Of a stretch of 34,735 bases of DNA, positions 17,753 through 24,571 are shown in pieces. Location of the stretch: positions 1 through 34,735 of the IMG/VR virus record IMGVR_UViG_3300040771_000154. One strand, 5' to 3'. Each line of letters starts with the position of its first letter. Within the stretch, counting starts at the first letter, position 1. The notes under the pieces were generated by a model. It did not search any database. It was not told the DNA's origin and saw only the letters and a list, made by a program, of their open reading frames with translations. Source of the DNA: a virus. A program made the position numbers and the translations under genes.

Positions 17753-17775
17753 ACCCACTTATTTGATAAGTGGGT
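17753..17775 (-). terminator. Terminator hairpin at the early/late boundary
   Basis: A perfect 10-bp stem (ACCCACTTAT with ATAAGTGGGT) has a 3-nt loop and a run of eight T on the minus strand. It sits about 37 bases upstream of the terminase small-subunit ATG and downstream of the -7 box at 17820..17827. It may stop early transcripts entering the late region, with antitermination or a promoter needed for late expression. Confidence 0.8.
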
Positions 17776-17819
17776 CAAAAAAAATATCAAAAACCAAAAA
17801 CTAAAAAATTATGAAGTAA

Positions 17820-17827
17820 CAAATATA
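17820..17827 (-). promoter_or_regulatory. Candidate promoter -7 box before the late genes
   Basis: TATATTTG on the minus strand matches TAnnTTTG. It lies just beyond the stop of the 44-residue gene and about 50 bases before the terminator at 17753..17775. A -33 TTG at the standard spacing is not obvious, so confidence is limited. Confidence 0.4.
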
Positions 17828-17832
17828 GTTAA

Positions 17833-17967
17833 TTATTTTAATAAATACCTATCTACTTTTTTATTTTTATTCAGTTCTGCTAATTGTTTTGCTTTTTCTC
17901 TATTATCATAAGGTAAATCAAAGATATAGACTTTTTTTGTTTCTGGATTTCTTTTTTTTGTTCTCAT
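17833..17967 (-). CDS. Small basic protein, 44 residues
   Basis: The ATG at 17967 forms an ATGA overlap with the YopX-like gene stop. The product begins MRTKKRNPETKKVYIF and is Lys/Arg-rich throughout, with one amphipathic helix (NREKAKQLAELNKNKK). It is the last gene before the late region. Nucleic-acid binding is possible from its charge. No family was recognised. Confidence 0.5.
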   Translation of the reverse strand: MRTKKRNPETKKVYIFDLPYDNREKAKQLAELNKNKKVDRYLLK

Positions 17968-18359
17968 AATAATTCTGGATTTTCGTAAATATTTCCGATT
18001 ACTTGATAATCATTTACTTTAAAATATAAATCATGACTAACTCCATTAGCTCCTAACCATTCATTTTTTTTAGCAGTATACCATTGCGTATAAATAAATT
18101 TTCCATAAGAAAAACTAACTTTAGCTAATATTTCTCCATAAACATTTTGCATTTTAATTATATCCCCTTCATAAATATCTACTCCGTTTTTGTCTTTTAG
18201 TCCTGTGAACTGCATTATAGCCTCAAATTCATTTATATCTAATTTCAAAGCAGTTCCAATTCCTACTATTACTTTTATGTATTTGTTACAAAATGAAAAA
18301 ACTTCACGCATTTCTTTTTCTTTCTTTAAATATGCTCTAAACTTAATTTCTCTACTCAT
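17964..18359 (-). CDS. YopX-family protein
   Basis: This 131-residue protein begins SREIKFRAY and has QFTGLKDKNGVDIYEGDII at about 50-68 and YQVIGNIYENPELL at the end. These are hallmark segments of the YopX family found in many Gram-positive and Bacteroidota phages. The fold is a beta-barrel-like dimer, but its biochemical role is not known. It lies between the outer-membrane-type protein and a small basic gene. It starts with a typical AAATTATG context. Confidence 0.85.
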   Translation of the reverse strand: MSREIKFRAYLKKEKEMREVFSFCNKYIKVIVGIGTALKLDINEFEAIMQFTGLKDKNGVDIYEGDIIKMQNVYGEILAKVSFSYGKFIYTQWYTAKKNEWLGANGVSHDLYFKVNDYQVIGNIYENPELL

Positions 18360-18363
18360 AATT

Positions 18364-18864
18364 TTATAATTGAATTGTTAAACCGAATTTTAATTTATTA
18401 AACGTATCAACTCCAGCGAATACACCAATATCTTTTGTAATTGAGCACTGAGCATTAAGTCCAACTAATGGCACAAGTATCAATTTATCGTTCTTGTGAT
18501 ACTCATAATCATTAATTTTAAAGTTACGCATCTGACCGTATAACCCTGCGCCACCTGTAAATGATATTCTAAAAGCACCTAAGTAACCAAAACTTGCTAC
18601 ACCATACAATGAGCACCATTCTTCTTTTGCCACTCCTGTTGTGTATTTCATTTCGTCGGATGTTATATGCTTACCTGCCCATTCACCTTTAGTCAATGAA
18701 TTTTTTAATGTTCCGCTAAATCCTGCGCCAAAATAATTATCATTTTTAGTTTTTAAAATCATTTCCGCCCCTGCTAAATTTTGACTTGCTATAAAGTAAT
18801 GTTGAATTACTTCTTGACTAAATCCAATCATCGGGAATAATAGTATTAATATTAATTTTTTCAT
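18364..18864 (-). CDS. Secreted outer-membrane beta-barrel-like protein
   Basis: The 166 residues start with a clear signal peptide (MKKLILILLFPMIGFSQ, cleavage after about residue 16-17). The rest shows alternating hydrophobic strands with many Gly and aromatic residues (YFGAGFSGTL, GVASFGYLGAFRISFTGGAGLYG, IGVFAGVDTF), ending in KLKFGLTIQL, a typical C-terminal barrel strand. An eight-strand outer-membrane barrel is likely. A phage-encoded outer-membrane protein in an early region is best explained as a host-surface modifier or superinfection-exclusion factor, by inference from such proteins in other phages. It overlaps the preceding gene by 4 bases (ATGA). Confidence 0.7.
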   Translation of the reverse strand: MKKLILILLFPMIGFSQEVIQHYFIASQNLAGAEMILKTKNDNYFGAGFSGTLKNSLTKGEWAGKHITSDEMKYTTGVAKEEWCSLYGVASFGYLGAFRISFTGGAGLYGQMRNFKINDYEYHKNDKLILVPLVGLNAQCSITKDIGVFAGVDTFNKLKFGLTIQL

Positions 18865-19028
18865 AACTTCTCTATATTTTTTAAATCAATCAAAAAACCA
18901 TCAACAAATTTTTTTACAGTAATAAATCTTTCTAAATCTGCTTTCGTTTGTTTAATGTTAATTAGATCTTTTAATACATTTGATTGTGTTTCTGTTTTCT
19001 TTATAAGTAATCTTAATTCTTCTTTCAT
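18861..19028 (-). CDS. Small helical protein, 55 residues
   Basis: The ATG at 19028 gives 55 residues that are mainly amphipathic helix (MKEELRLLIKKTETQSNVLKD, ADLERFITVKKFVDGFLIDLKN). It is joined to both neighbours by 4-base ATGA overlaps, which supports that it is translated. Coiled-coil dimerisation is possible. No function was recognised. Confidence 0.6.
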   Translation of the reverse strand: MKEELRLLIKKTETQSNVLKDLINIKQTKADLERFITVKKFVDGFLIDLKNIEKL

Positions 19029-19423
19029 AACTTATCTATTTTATACCCTAATTTATCGGCTAGTTCTTGTAATTGTTTTACTTCTGGATTGATTGGTTTT
19101 AGTCGGTATTCTGAAAAAACAGCATCACGCCATTCGTTATCAGTACTTGGATTTCTATACTGTAATTCGCCTCTATAAAAAATCTTTTCCTCAACAATAT
19201 CCAAAGCATCTAAAAATATTGATCTGTCAAATTTTTCGTGTACTGTTCTTTCGAAATTAGATTTAATAATTTCCTCTACATTAGTAACACGACCTAAAAT
19301 GCTGTCAGAATTAGTTACTAAATACGGATAAGAATCAAAATCATCTATTGGTATTATATTTTCAACCAAATCCTTTACGCTATCCCAACCTTGTTGAGTT
19401 GCTTTCATTGCTATTGCTTTCAT
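19025..19423 (-). CDS. Hypothetical protein, 132 residues
   Basis: This acidic protein has a helical N-terminus (AIAMKATQQGWDSVKDLVENIIP), a middle with EKFDRSIFLDALDIVEEKIFYRGE and a C-terminal helix KQLQELADKLGYKI. It belongs to a run of genes linked by ATGA overlaps (18861 to 19788). No catalytic or binding motif was recognised. Confidence 0.5.
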   Translation of the reverse strand: MKAIAMKATQQGWDSVKDLVENIIPIDDFDSYPYLVTNSDSILGRVTNVEEIIKSNFERTVHEKFDRSIFLDALDIVEEKIFYRGELQYRNPSTDNEWRDAVFSEYRLKPINPEVKQLQELADKLGYKIDKL

Positions 19424-19788
19424 AATTTTTCTTTTTTAAATTGTTCTACCCAAAACTCAATCAAATTGTACGGTACTGTTTCAATTGTAAACTGTTCAAC
19501 ATCACTTTCTTGTCCTTCATTTACTTTTTTTACAATATACTCCTCAATATCCAAGCCTTTTTTAAACGTTCTAACCATTTTGACGTGTTTTTCTTGTACG
19601 TATAACTGCAATCTCTCTCGGTTTGATGTTCTAGGTCGTCCTCGTTCTTTTTCTTCGATTACAGAGCCTATTTTAAATGGAATGTTTTTTTTTATAAACA
19701 TTGCAAAATAAGCATAGTACCCTAATTGGTTTTCGTTATACACAACCCCATTCACATCGATTGCATTATTTTCAATTACTTTTATCAT
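19420..19788 (-). CDS. Hypothetical protein with a basic RGRPR motif
   Basis: The 122 residues contain KERGRPRTSNRERLQLYVQEKHVK at about 48-71. RGRP is the core of AT-hook-type minor-groove binders. Flanking parts are acidic and helical (ESDVEQFTIETVP). It overlaps its neighbours by 4 bases on each side. A DNA-binding regulatory role is suggested by the motif but not established. Confidence 0.5.
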   Translation of the reverse strand: MIKVIENNAIDVNGVVYNENQLGYYAYFAMFIKKNIPFKIGSVIEEKERGRPRTSNRERLQLYVQEKHVKMVRTFKKGLDIEEYIVKKVNEGQESDVEQFTIETVPYNLIEFWVEQFKKEKL

Positions 19789-20075
19789 TTTGCTAGTATT
19801 AAATCTGAATCATTCCAAACGTACATTTTTATTTGTGATTGAGTGCCGTCTTTTTTTTCTTTAAAACAAACAGGCTTTACTTCATTACTGTAATTAATTT
19901 CAAATGAAACTACATATCCAAATGTTTTTTTTGATTGACACATTACTCTATCGCCAATTTCAAAAGGCTTATTTGCTTCTATGTAATTTTCTTTTGCAAT
20001 TTTAAGAGACTCCCTAAGATTATATATTTTAGAGTTAATTTCTTTTTCTAATTCGATGTATTCTTGTTTTCCCAT
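19785..20075 (-). CDS. Hypothetical protein with N-terminal coiled coil
   Basis: In this 96-residue protein residues 1-35 form a charged helix (EYIELEKEINSKIYNLRESLKIAKENY). Residues 36-96 form a small beta domain with FEIGDRVMCQSKKTFGYVVSFE, which resembles an SH3-like or KOW-type barrel. It starts one base into the stop of the 28-residue membrane peptide (TAATG). The function is unknown. Confidence 0.5.
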   Translation of the reverse strand: MGKQEYIELEKEINSKIYNLRESLKIAKENYIEANKPFEIGDRVMCQSKKTFGYVVSFEINYSNEVKPVCFKEKKDGTQSQIKMYVWNDSDLILAK

Positions 20076-20161
20076 TATCTATGTTGTTGAGGTGTTAATA
20101 AAATAAATGCTATTATTATAGCTATTGTTAAGACTGCGATTATTTTTTCTGATGTTTTCAT
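20075..20161 (-). CDS. Single-pass membrane micropeptide, 28 residues
   Basis: The ATG at 20161 gives a peptide of the form MKTSEKIIAVLTIAIIIAF followed by a short polar tail. It is one strongly hydrophobic helix after a short cytoplasmic N-terminus. The stop overlaps the next start in TAATG. It is the first gene after a good promoter (20186..20215), which supports it being expressed. It could affect host membrane functions; the role is unknown. Confidence 0.5.
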   Translation of the reverse strand: MKTSEKIIAVLTIAIIIAFILLTPQQHR

Positions 20162-20185
20162 AATATTTGTTTTTATTTATTAAGT

Positions 20186-20215
20186 CAAAGATACAACAAC
20201 TATTTACATTTACAA
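20186..20215 (-). promoter_or_regulatory. Promoter, TTG-N19-TATCTTTG
   Basis: On the minus strand TATCTTTG (20186..20193) is preceded by TTG (20213..20215) at exactly 19 bases. This matches the Bacteroidota housekeeping promoter (-33 TTTG, -7 TAnnTTTG). It lies in the 80-base gap before the micropeptide and should drive 20161 down to about 17833. Confidence 0.65.
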
Positions 20216-20241
20216 CTCTTAATATTAATTTTAATATAAGT

Positions 20242-20442
20242 TTAACATTTGCCGTAATAAAACTGATCCAATTCTTCTTTCAAATCTTTTACTTTTTTAT
20301 TGTCGCCTTTGTTTATAGCTTCACGAATAAGCACAGGTAACTGATTTGGTCTGTCTGCGATTGCGTTGTATTTATTGCATTCTGTTTTTCCTTGAATGCG
20401 ACAAGAGTTTTGACAATGTTTGCAATAAATATTCTTAGCCAT
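20242..20442 (-). CDS. Small zinc-ribbon-like protein
   Basis: The 66 residues carry four cysteines near the N-terminus (C7, C10, C14, C22 in CKHCQNSCRIQGKTEC), a likely zinc site. A helical, charged C-terminus follows (KKVKDLKEELDQFYYG). It lies one base downstream of the methyltransferase gene. It may bind nucleic acid, but the function is unknown. Confidence 0.6.
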   Translation of the reverse strand: MAKNIYCKHCQNSCRIQGKTECNKYNAIADRPNQLPVLIREAINKGDNKKVKDLKEELDQFYYGKC

Positions 20443-20443
20443 A

Positions 20444-21109
20444 TTAAAATAATTTAGTTTGTGACATATGATTGTTTATTCTTTGAATAGAAGTATTAAA
20501 AAATTGTTTATTTAATTCACAACCAATAAAACTTCTATCTGTATTATAACATGCAATAGCTGTTGAACCAGAACCACTAAAACAATCCATTACTAAATCA
20601 TATTTATTTGTTGATTTTTCTATTAAGTATTCCATTAAATTAACTGGCTTTTGAGTTGGATGAAATTCGTTTCCTGTTTTTTTAGCTTTAATAATATTAC
20701 TATCTCTGCCGCCCTTTAATTTTTTAGTTCCATTACTACAAAAAATAATCATTTCATATTTTGGCGCATAATCACCCTCTAAATCACCCATTCCCGTATT
20801 GTTTTTTTCCCATATTAATATATTTTTTACATTAAAATAATTTTCTATTTGACTTTTAAAAACTTCTACTTTGTGCCAACTGCAGAAAATATATAAATGT
20901 GCGTCTTCTTTCATAACTCTTTTAATTTCCTTGATCCATTCTGATAACCAATTTAAATTATTATCATTTTCTATTTTTTCATGCTTAAATTTTCTATGAT
21001 TACTTTGAAAGTTCATTCCAAAAGGTGGGTCTGTTAATAATAAATCAATAGAATTATTATCTAAACGTTTCATTAGCTCCATATTACATTCGTTTGTGAT
21101 TTTTATCAT
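20444..21109 (-). CDS. Orphan DNA methyltransferase (N6-adenine or N4-cytosine, beta class)
   Basis: This 221-residue protein has motif IV DPPF at 27-30 near the N-terminus and, at the C-terminus, HPTQKP (150-155) followed by the SAM-binding motif DCFSGSGST (175-183). That order defines beta-class amino methyltransferases. No restriction enzyme gene is adjacent, so it probably protects phage DNA from host restriction or marks it. The recognition sequence cannot be read from the protein. The ATG is in a standard AAATTATG context. Confidence 0.9.
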   Translation of the reverse strand: MIKITNECNMELMKRLDNNSIDLLLTDPPFGMNFQSNHRKFKHEKIENDNNLNWLSEWIKEIKRVMKEDAHLYIFCSWHKVEVFKSQIENYFNVKNILIWEKNNTGMGDLEGDYAPKYEMIIFCSNGTKKLKGGRDSNIIKAKKTGNEFHPTQKPVNLMEYLIEKSTNKYDLVMDCFSGSGSTAIACYNTDRSFIGCELNKQFFNTSIQRINNHMSQTKLF

Positions 21110-21115
21110 AATTTT

Positions 21116-21238
21116 TTATTTAAGGTTATTTTTTTTATTTATAATATTTCTATAGATATTATTTACATTCTCTTTATTTACCCCCATCGCTCTATAATAT
21201 TCTAAAATAGCTATTATTCTTTCTAGTTTGCTTTTCAT
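21116..21238 (-). CDS. Small basic protein, 40 residues
   Basis: The ATG at 21238 gives a 40-residue helical, Lys/Asn-rich peptide starting MKSKLERIIAILEYYRAMGV. It fills the gap between the nuclease and methyltransferase genes, spaced 7 bases from the upstream stop and 6 from the next start. The length and lack of motifs make it a low-certainty gene. Confidence 0.4.
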   Translation of the reverse strand: MKSKLERIIAILEYYRAMGVNKENVNNIYRNIINKKNNLK

Positions 21239-21245
21239 ATTTTTA

Positions 21246-21629
21246 TTATTTATCTTTCATATAAGCGTGAATAAGTTTTTTTATATCTTCAAAATCCCAT
21301 TTAAAAAAAGCGAAATACCCTTTTTTAATTAAATCATTTATTGATTTTTCTTGAGCCTGTAAATGTTCGTTTTTGTATAATTGACCATTTTTTTTATACG
21401 GACTTTTTATCTTTAGTTCTATAAACAAACCATTCCATAATCTATTAGGCTCTAAAATCAACAAATCAGGGCATTTAAAACCGTTCTTTTGTATTTGCTT
21501 ATTTCTGTATGCTTGTGATTCAGTTAGTTTAATGTTCCCAATTGTATCGCTTAAAAATAATACGTTTGGATATTCTTTCTCTAAAAATCTGCAAACTGCT
21601 TTTTGTAAAATGTATTCTTGATGCTTCAT
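21246..21629 (-). CDS. VRR-NUC-type nuclease
   Basis: This 127-residue protein has the VRR-NUC pattern of the PD-(D/E)xK superfamily: an N-terminal helix with an acidic residue (HQEYILQKAVCRFLEKEYP), GFKCPDLLILEP at about 50-61, LFIELKIKSP (the ExK element) at about 68-77, and HLQAQEKSINDLIKKGY. VRR-NUC enzymes resolve branched DNA such as Holliday junctions. It lies directly after the helicase gene, so it probably acts in phage DNA replication or recombination. Confidence 0.8.
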   Translation of the reverse strand: MKHQEYILQKAVCRFLEKEYPNVLFLSDTIGNIKLTESQAYRNKQIQKNGFKCPDLLILEPNRLWNGLFIELKIKSPYKKNGQLYKNEHLQAQEKSINDLIKKGYFAFFKWDFEDIKKLIHAYMKDK

Positions 21630-21632
21630 AAT

Positions 21633-22517
21633 TTAAAATTTAGCTGGTGTTTTATTTTTTGGTAGTTTGTCAAAATTACCTTGTTCTATTTCAAAAGGTA
21701 GCCAATCAGAATTAACATCGAAATGAATATCATTAAAAGGCATATTACGGCTGTATTCACATTTTGCGATGCTTAAATTATCTTCTTTTTCAATAAACAC
21801 AACTGTCTCGGCTTTTTTTAATACTGATGATCCTAAGTGACCTACAGGCTTTGAAGTTCCAAAATTCTTATGAAGTATACCAGTTATGTGCATGTCACCA
21901 CGTGCAGTCCATTGCAATAGCTTTTCGGTTAGTCCTGATGACTGCTCTAAGCTATTAAAGTCTGTTACTAAATCTACAAAACCATCAATTGAAAGCAAAC
22001 CAATTTTGTTTTTATATTCACTTTCATTTATGATATAATCAATAAATTGTAAACGTTCTTTTGGTTCGTACGCTCTGAGTGCAAACGTCTTGTAATTGTG
22101 GTAAATATCGCTTTCAACCATTTCCATAACTCGACGTTGTACTCTTTGAGTATGAAATTTTGACTGTTCCGTATCAAATGATATAACATACTTTTCTTGC
22201 GTGTCGTGTCCTTTAAAACTAGGGCAAAATTTATTTGCATTACCTCCTAAATAACTCGCTTCAATCATTGATTTAAAGAAAGTCTTTCTACTTTTTGATG
22301 CTCCTACTATACAAGAAAAGTCGCCATAAGAACCAAAAGCAATTGGATAATTTTTCCCTTTGTATTCGCTTGTTCCGATGCTAATTGCTACTGGTTGCGG
22401 TTTCATTTCCTCAGATGGATCTATATAACTATCAATCAACATCTTTGAAAAATCAACCGTAACTATCTCATGCGTTCCTGTTGTTTTTAATTGGTCTAAT
22501 TCGTTTAAGTCTAGCAT
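21633..22517 (-). CDS. RepA/DnaB-like RecA-fold helicase (AAA_25 type)
   Basis: In this 294-residue protein Walker A is GASKSRKT at 72-79, an SKSxKT variant seen in RepA-type hexameric helicases. VISFDTE at 111-117 carries the catalytic acidic residue, and Walker B is IGLLSIDGF with D178. The C-terminus continues with HITGILHKNFGTSKPVGHLGSS, a RecA-like sensor region. It is the likely replicative helicase, downstream of the initiator-like gene at 23442 and its partner at 22909. It overlaps the 22511 gene by 7 bases. Confidence 0.8.
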   Translation of the reverse strand: MLDLNELDQLKTTGTHEIVTVDFSKMLIDSYIDPSEEMKPQPVAISIGTSEYKGKNYPIAFGSYGDFSCIVGASKSRKTFFKSMIEASYLGGNANKFCPSFKGHDTQEKYVISFDTEQSKFHTQRVQRRVMEMVESDIYHNYKTFALRAYEPKERLQFIDYIINESEYKNKIGLLSIDGFVDLVTDFNSLEQSSGLTEKLLQWTARGDMHITGILHKNFGTSKPVGHLGSSVLKKAETVVFIEKEDNLSIAKCEYSRNMPFNDIHFDVNSDWLPFEIEQGNFDKLPKNKTPAKF

Positions 22518-22897
22518 AACAATAACTCCTCTCCTGTTAATGCAAAGTATAGGTTTTGCAGTTGATGCATTGACTTTAATTCTAAATCTCCTTTAAAAAA
22601 TTTACCTGATTGATCTGTAGTTTTCCAAAAAGTAAAAGTTAAATCAGAATTAAAGATTCCATTGACAACATATCCATATCTTTTACCAGCTGAATTTTCA
22701 TTGATTACATAAAATCCTATTTTTTTTAACAATTCTTCACTTAGCGGTATTGGTTCACATTCTTTTAATTCAGTTGTACCACAATGCCAATTTTCTATAA
22801 AAAATTCCTCTCCGTAAAATTTATCAATACAACCTAAAGTGCTATCTTCTGAATGTTGAATATAATTACCAATTCTTAATTCTTTAATATTTATCAT
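22511..22897 (-). CDS. Conserved Bacteroidota phage protein (LRIGNY...QLQNLYFALTGEEL)
   Basis: This 128-residue protein begins INIKELRIGNYIQ and ends HQLQNLYFALTGEELLL. These two segments recur in small proteins of Bacteroidota phages and prophages. The middle is beta-rich and variable. It lies between two replication genes, with a standard AAATTATG start. The function is unknown, and its neighbours suggest a replication or recombination accessory. Confidence 0.6.
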   Translation of the reverse strand: MINIKELRIGNYIQHSEDSTLGCIDKFYGEEFFIENWHCGTTELKECEPIPLSEELLKKIGFYVINENSAGKRYGYVVNGIFNSDLTFTFWKTTDQSGKFFKGDLELKSMHQLQNLYFALTGEELLLC

Positions 22898-22908
22898 AAT
22901 TTTATTTT

Positions 22909-23424
22909 TTAAATATAGTTATCAGTTTGTTGTAAAAATTCGTTTGCGGTATTATAAAATGATTTACTTACATTCTCATAAGTCCAATTCGTTTGCATCT
23001 TTTCGATTATTTCCTTTTGGTTTTCTTTTAGGATTTTATCGTTTGTTTCTTGCTTTTCTTTGCTGTGGTCTAAGTGGTCTAAATTCAACCCTAAACTTTT
23101 TAAATAATTGTCTATTCCTTTTTGGTTTAGATTATTTTTAAACATTTGTAAATGATAATTTAAAGGCTCTTTGAGTATATCAGCAACTATTTTAATTGAT
23201 GCTTTAATGTCTCCATTATGATGTACATTTCGGTCTAAAACATAAACTAATAATTTCGCAAAGAGTAAATTATCATTAACATTCGATTTTGACGCATTTT
23301 CAATAGCTAGGTTTAAAGTTTTTATAGCTTCTATATCATTATCCCACAACTTACCGTTTTGTTCTTTAAATCTCTTATAAACGCTAAACACTCTTTTTAA
23401 TGCGTTTTGGTTAGTCCATGACAT
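22909..23424 (-). CDS. Putative helicase-loader-like or replication accessory protein
   Basis: This 171-residue helical protein begins MSWTNQNALKRVFSVYKRF and has a charged, Lys/Glu-rich C-terminal part. It has no Walker motif, so it is not an ATPase loader. It lies between the initiator-like gene (23442) and the helicase (21633) with an intervening small gene. A scaffolding or loading role is suggested by position only. Confidence 0.4.
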   Translation of the reverse strand: MSWTNQNALKRVFSVYKRFKEQNGKLWDNDIEAIKTLNLAIENASKSNVNDNLLFAKLLVYVLDRNVHHNGDIKASIKIVADILKEPLNYHLQMFKNNLNQKGIDNYLKSLGLNLDHLDHSKEKQETNDKILKENQKEIIEKMQTNWTYENVSKSFYNTANEFLQQTDNYI

Positions 23425-23441
23425 AATTTTAATTTTTAAGT

Positions 23442-24167
23442 TTATAATCTATCGTTTTTAATTTGTGGTTTAACTATTGTTTCTTTAAAATCGAAATACA
23501 TTGCAAACTTATCGGGTCTGCTTATAAATTCTAAAGTTAAATTTTTATGACCGTTGCTTTTGTGAAATTCTGAATTATAACAATTGGTTATTGCGTTTAC
23601 AATGTCGTTCTTGGTATATCCATCTTTTAGCCTTGCAAGAAATTGTTTTTTAGTCTTATCGTCTACAACCTTTGCTTTTTTTCCTGTTATTTCGTTGAAT
23701 TGATTTAAAAGTCCCTCCCAATTCACCGTAGGTATTTTTTCTTGTTCTTCTTCTTGTTCTTCTTCTTCTTCTTCTTCTTCTTCTTCTTGCGATACAGTAT
23801 CAATACTGCTTATATACTCTATCAGTACTTTATTTTTAATCTCTTTAAGCTCTGATTCTATGCACTTTACTACTTTTGGAGACGTTGAGTAATTAAATTT
23901 TTTCCAATTCTTAATTGCGACCTCATTTGTAGTATCTGAATACTGAATTTTGCCTATTTTTATAAAGTATTGTAAGTGTTTAGATACTGTATCTATACTG
24001 CATCCTAAATCAAAAGATATTTGCCTTTTAGATATTTCATAAATACCGCATTGCTTTGTTCTTTCATTGGTCAATAAGTACAAATAAAAAAGTTTTCTAT
24101 CGTTTGATAGTTCAGAAGTAAAAGTATCGCTCCAGAAAGTAACGTGTATTTTTCTAAATATCGCCAC
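23442..24167 (-). CDS. Replication initiator / replisome organiser-like protein
   Basis: The N-terminal domain (about 1-95) is a winged-helix type reading (TKQCGIYEISKRQISFDLGCSIDTVSKHLQYF). A poly-Glu linker (about 128-143) follows, and then a C-terminal domain (about 150-235) with the Phg_2220_C-like pattern LLNQFNEITGKKAKVV, TKKQFLARLKDGYTKNDIVNAI and FISRPDKFAMYFDF. Proteins of this type bind the origin and load helicase. Many phages carry their origin within this gene, but no iteron set was recognised here. The poly-Glu linker is encoded by a GAA tract. Confidence 0.7.
   Translation of the reverse strand: MAIFRKIHVTFWSDTFTSELSNDRKLFYLYLLTNERTKQCGIYEISKRQISFDLGCSIDTVSKHLQYFIKIGKIQYSDTTNEVAIKNWKKFNYSTSPKVVKCIESELKEIKNKVLIEYISSIDTVSQEEEEEEEEEEQEEEQEKIPTVNWEGLLNQFNEITGKKAKVVDDKTKKQFLARLKDGYTKNDIVNAITNCYNSEFHKSNGHKNLTLEFISRPDKFAMYFDFKETIVKPQIKNDRL
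23757..23788. repeat. Trinucleotide CTT (GAA on coding strand) microsatellite
   Basis: About ten uninterrupted TTC/CTT units, with a shorter tract just to the left, encode the Glu-rich linker of the initiator-like protein. It is a triplet repeat, so length changes keep the reading frame and would only alter linker length. Confidence 0.85.
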
Positions 24168-24405
24168 AACTACCTCCTTCCTCGTCTTCTATAAATCTAC
24201 CGCAAATTTGTAGGTGTTTGTGATATGGATTTAAGTATAAAAACTTGCAAGTTTCTTCATCAAAGAAAATTGTTCTAGGCTTTTTAAACTTAATAAATGA
24301 TTCTACTTGCTTTGAAGTTACAAGTATCTGATAAGCTACATAATCAAATCTAGGTAACTTTTTAACTCTTTCGAGAGTTTCTTTTGAAATGGTTTTTTCT
24401 TCCAT
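24154..24405 (-). CDS. Hypothetical protein preceding the initiator-like gene
   Basis: This 83-residue protein has charged residues in the first third, a hydrophobic middle (RTIFFDEETCKFLYLNPYHKHLQICGRF) and a C-terminal GGSCGDI. It overlaps the initiator-like start by 14 bases and follows the structured leader at 24422..24498, so it is the first gene of this transcript. No family was recognised. The ATG is in AAAATTATG context. Confidence 0.5.
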   Translation of the reverse strand: MEEKTISKETLERVKKLPRFDYVAYQILVTSKQVESFIKFKKPRTIFFDEETCKFLYLNPYHKHLQICGRFIEDEEGGSCGDI

Positions 24406-24421
24406 AATTTTAAAATAAAAA

Positions 24422-24498
24422 ATCCTATCGGTTTGAAGGTTGCAGCTTCTCCCCGATAGGATAATGAAAAATTTCTTTATTTGTAAAAAGCCTGCAAC
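24422..24498 (-). promoter_or_regulatory. Structured leader: terminator-like hairpin with loop complementary to upstream leader
   Basis: On the minus strand the hairpin 24422..24462 has a 10-bp outer stem (ATCCTATCGG with CCGATAGGAT), an inner 4-bp GAAG/CTTC stem and a 7-nt apical loop reading CUGCAAC. It is followed by six T and the ATG at 24405. An upstream leader segment at 24492..24498 reads GUUGCAG, the exact complement of the whole loop. It could form a pseudoknot or an alternative (antiterminator) pairing that controls the 24405-start operon. Confidence 0.55.
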
Positions 24499-24512
24499 GA
24501 ATTTTACTTTAG

Positions 24513-24520
24513 CAAATATA
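24513..24520 (-). promoter_or_regulatory. Candidate promoter -7 box of the 24.4-kb operon
   Basis: TATATTTG on the minus strand fits TAnnTTTG. With the downstream CTAAAG it makes a 14-base string identical to one at the plus-strand promoter of cassette 5 (31405..31418). No -33 TTG occurs at the usual 19-base spacing. It lies just after the terminator at 24532..24562. Confidence 0.45.
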
Positions 24521-24531
24521 AAACAAAAAAA

Positions 24532-24562
24532 AACAATTAGCTACTATTTTTCACTAATTGTT
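24532..24562 (-). terminator. Terminator after the 24572..24838 gene
   Basis: A 9-bp perfect stem (AACAATTAG with CTAATTGTT) has a 13-nt loop and a run of nine T after the stem on the minus strand. It separates the upstream early transcript from the next promoter at 24513..24520. Confidence 0.75.
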
Positions 24563-24571
24563 TTTAAAAAT

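Noticed and set aside
17630-17911. 93-codon plus-strand open frame
   Set aside because: It overlaps the terminase small-subunit gene, a terminator and the 44-residue minus-strand gene, with no start context. It is an AT-rich shadow frame.
23757-23788. Phase-variable repeat
   Set aside because: The unit is three bases in a coding frame, so slippage cannot switch the gene off.
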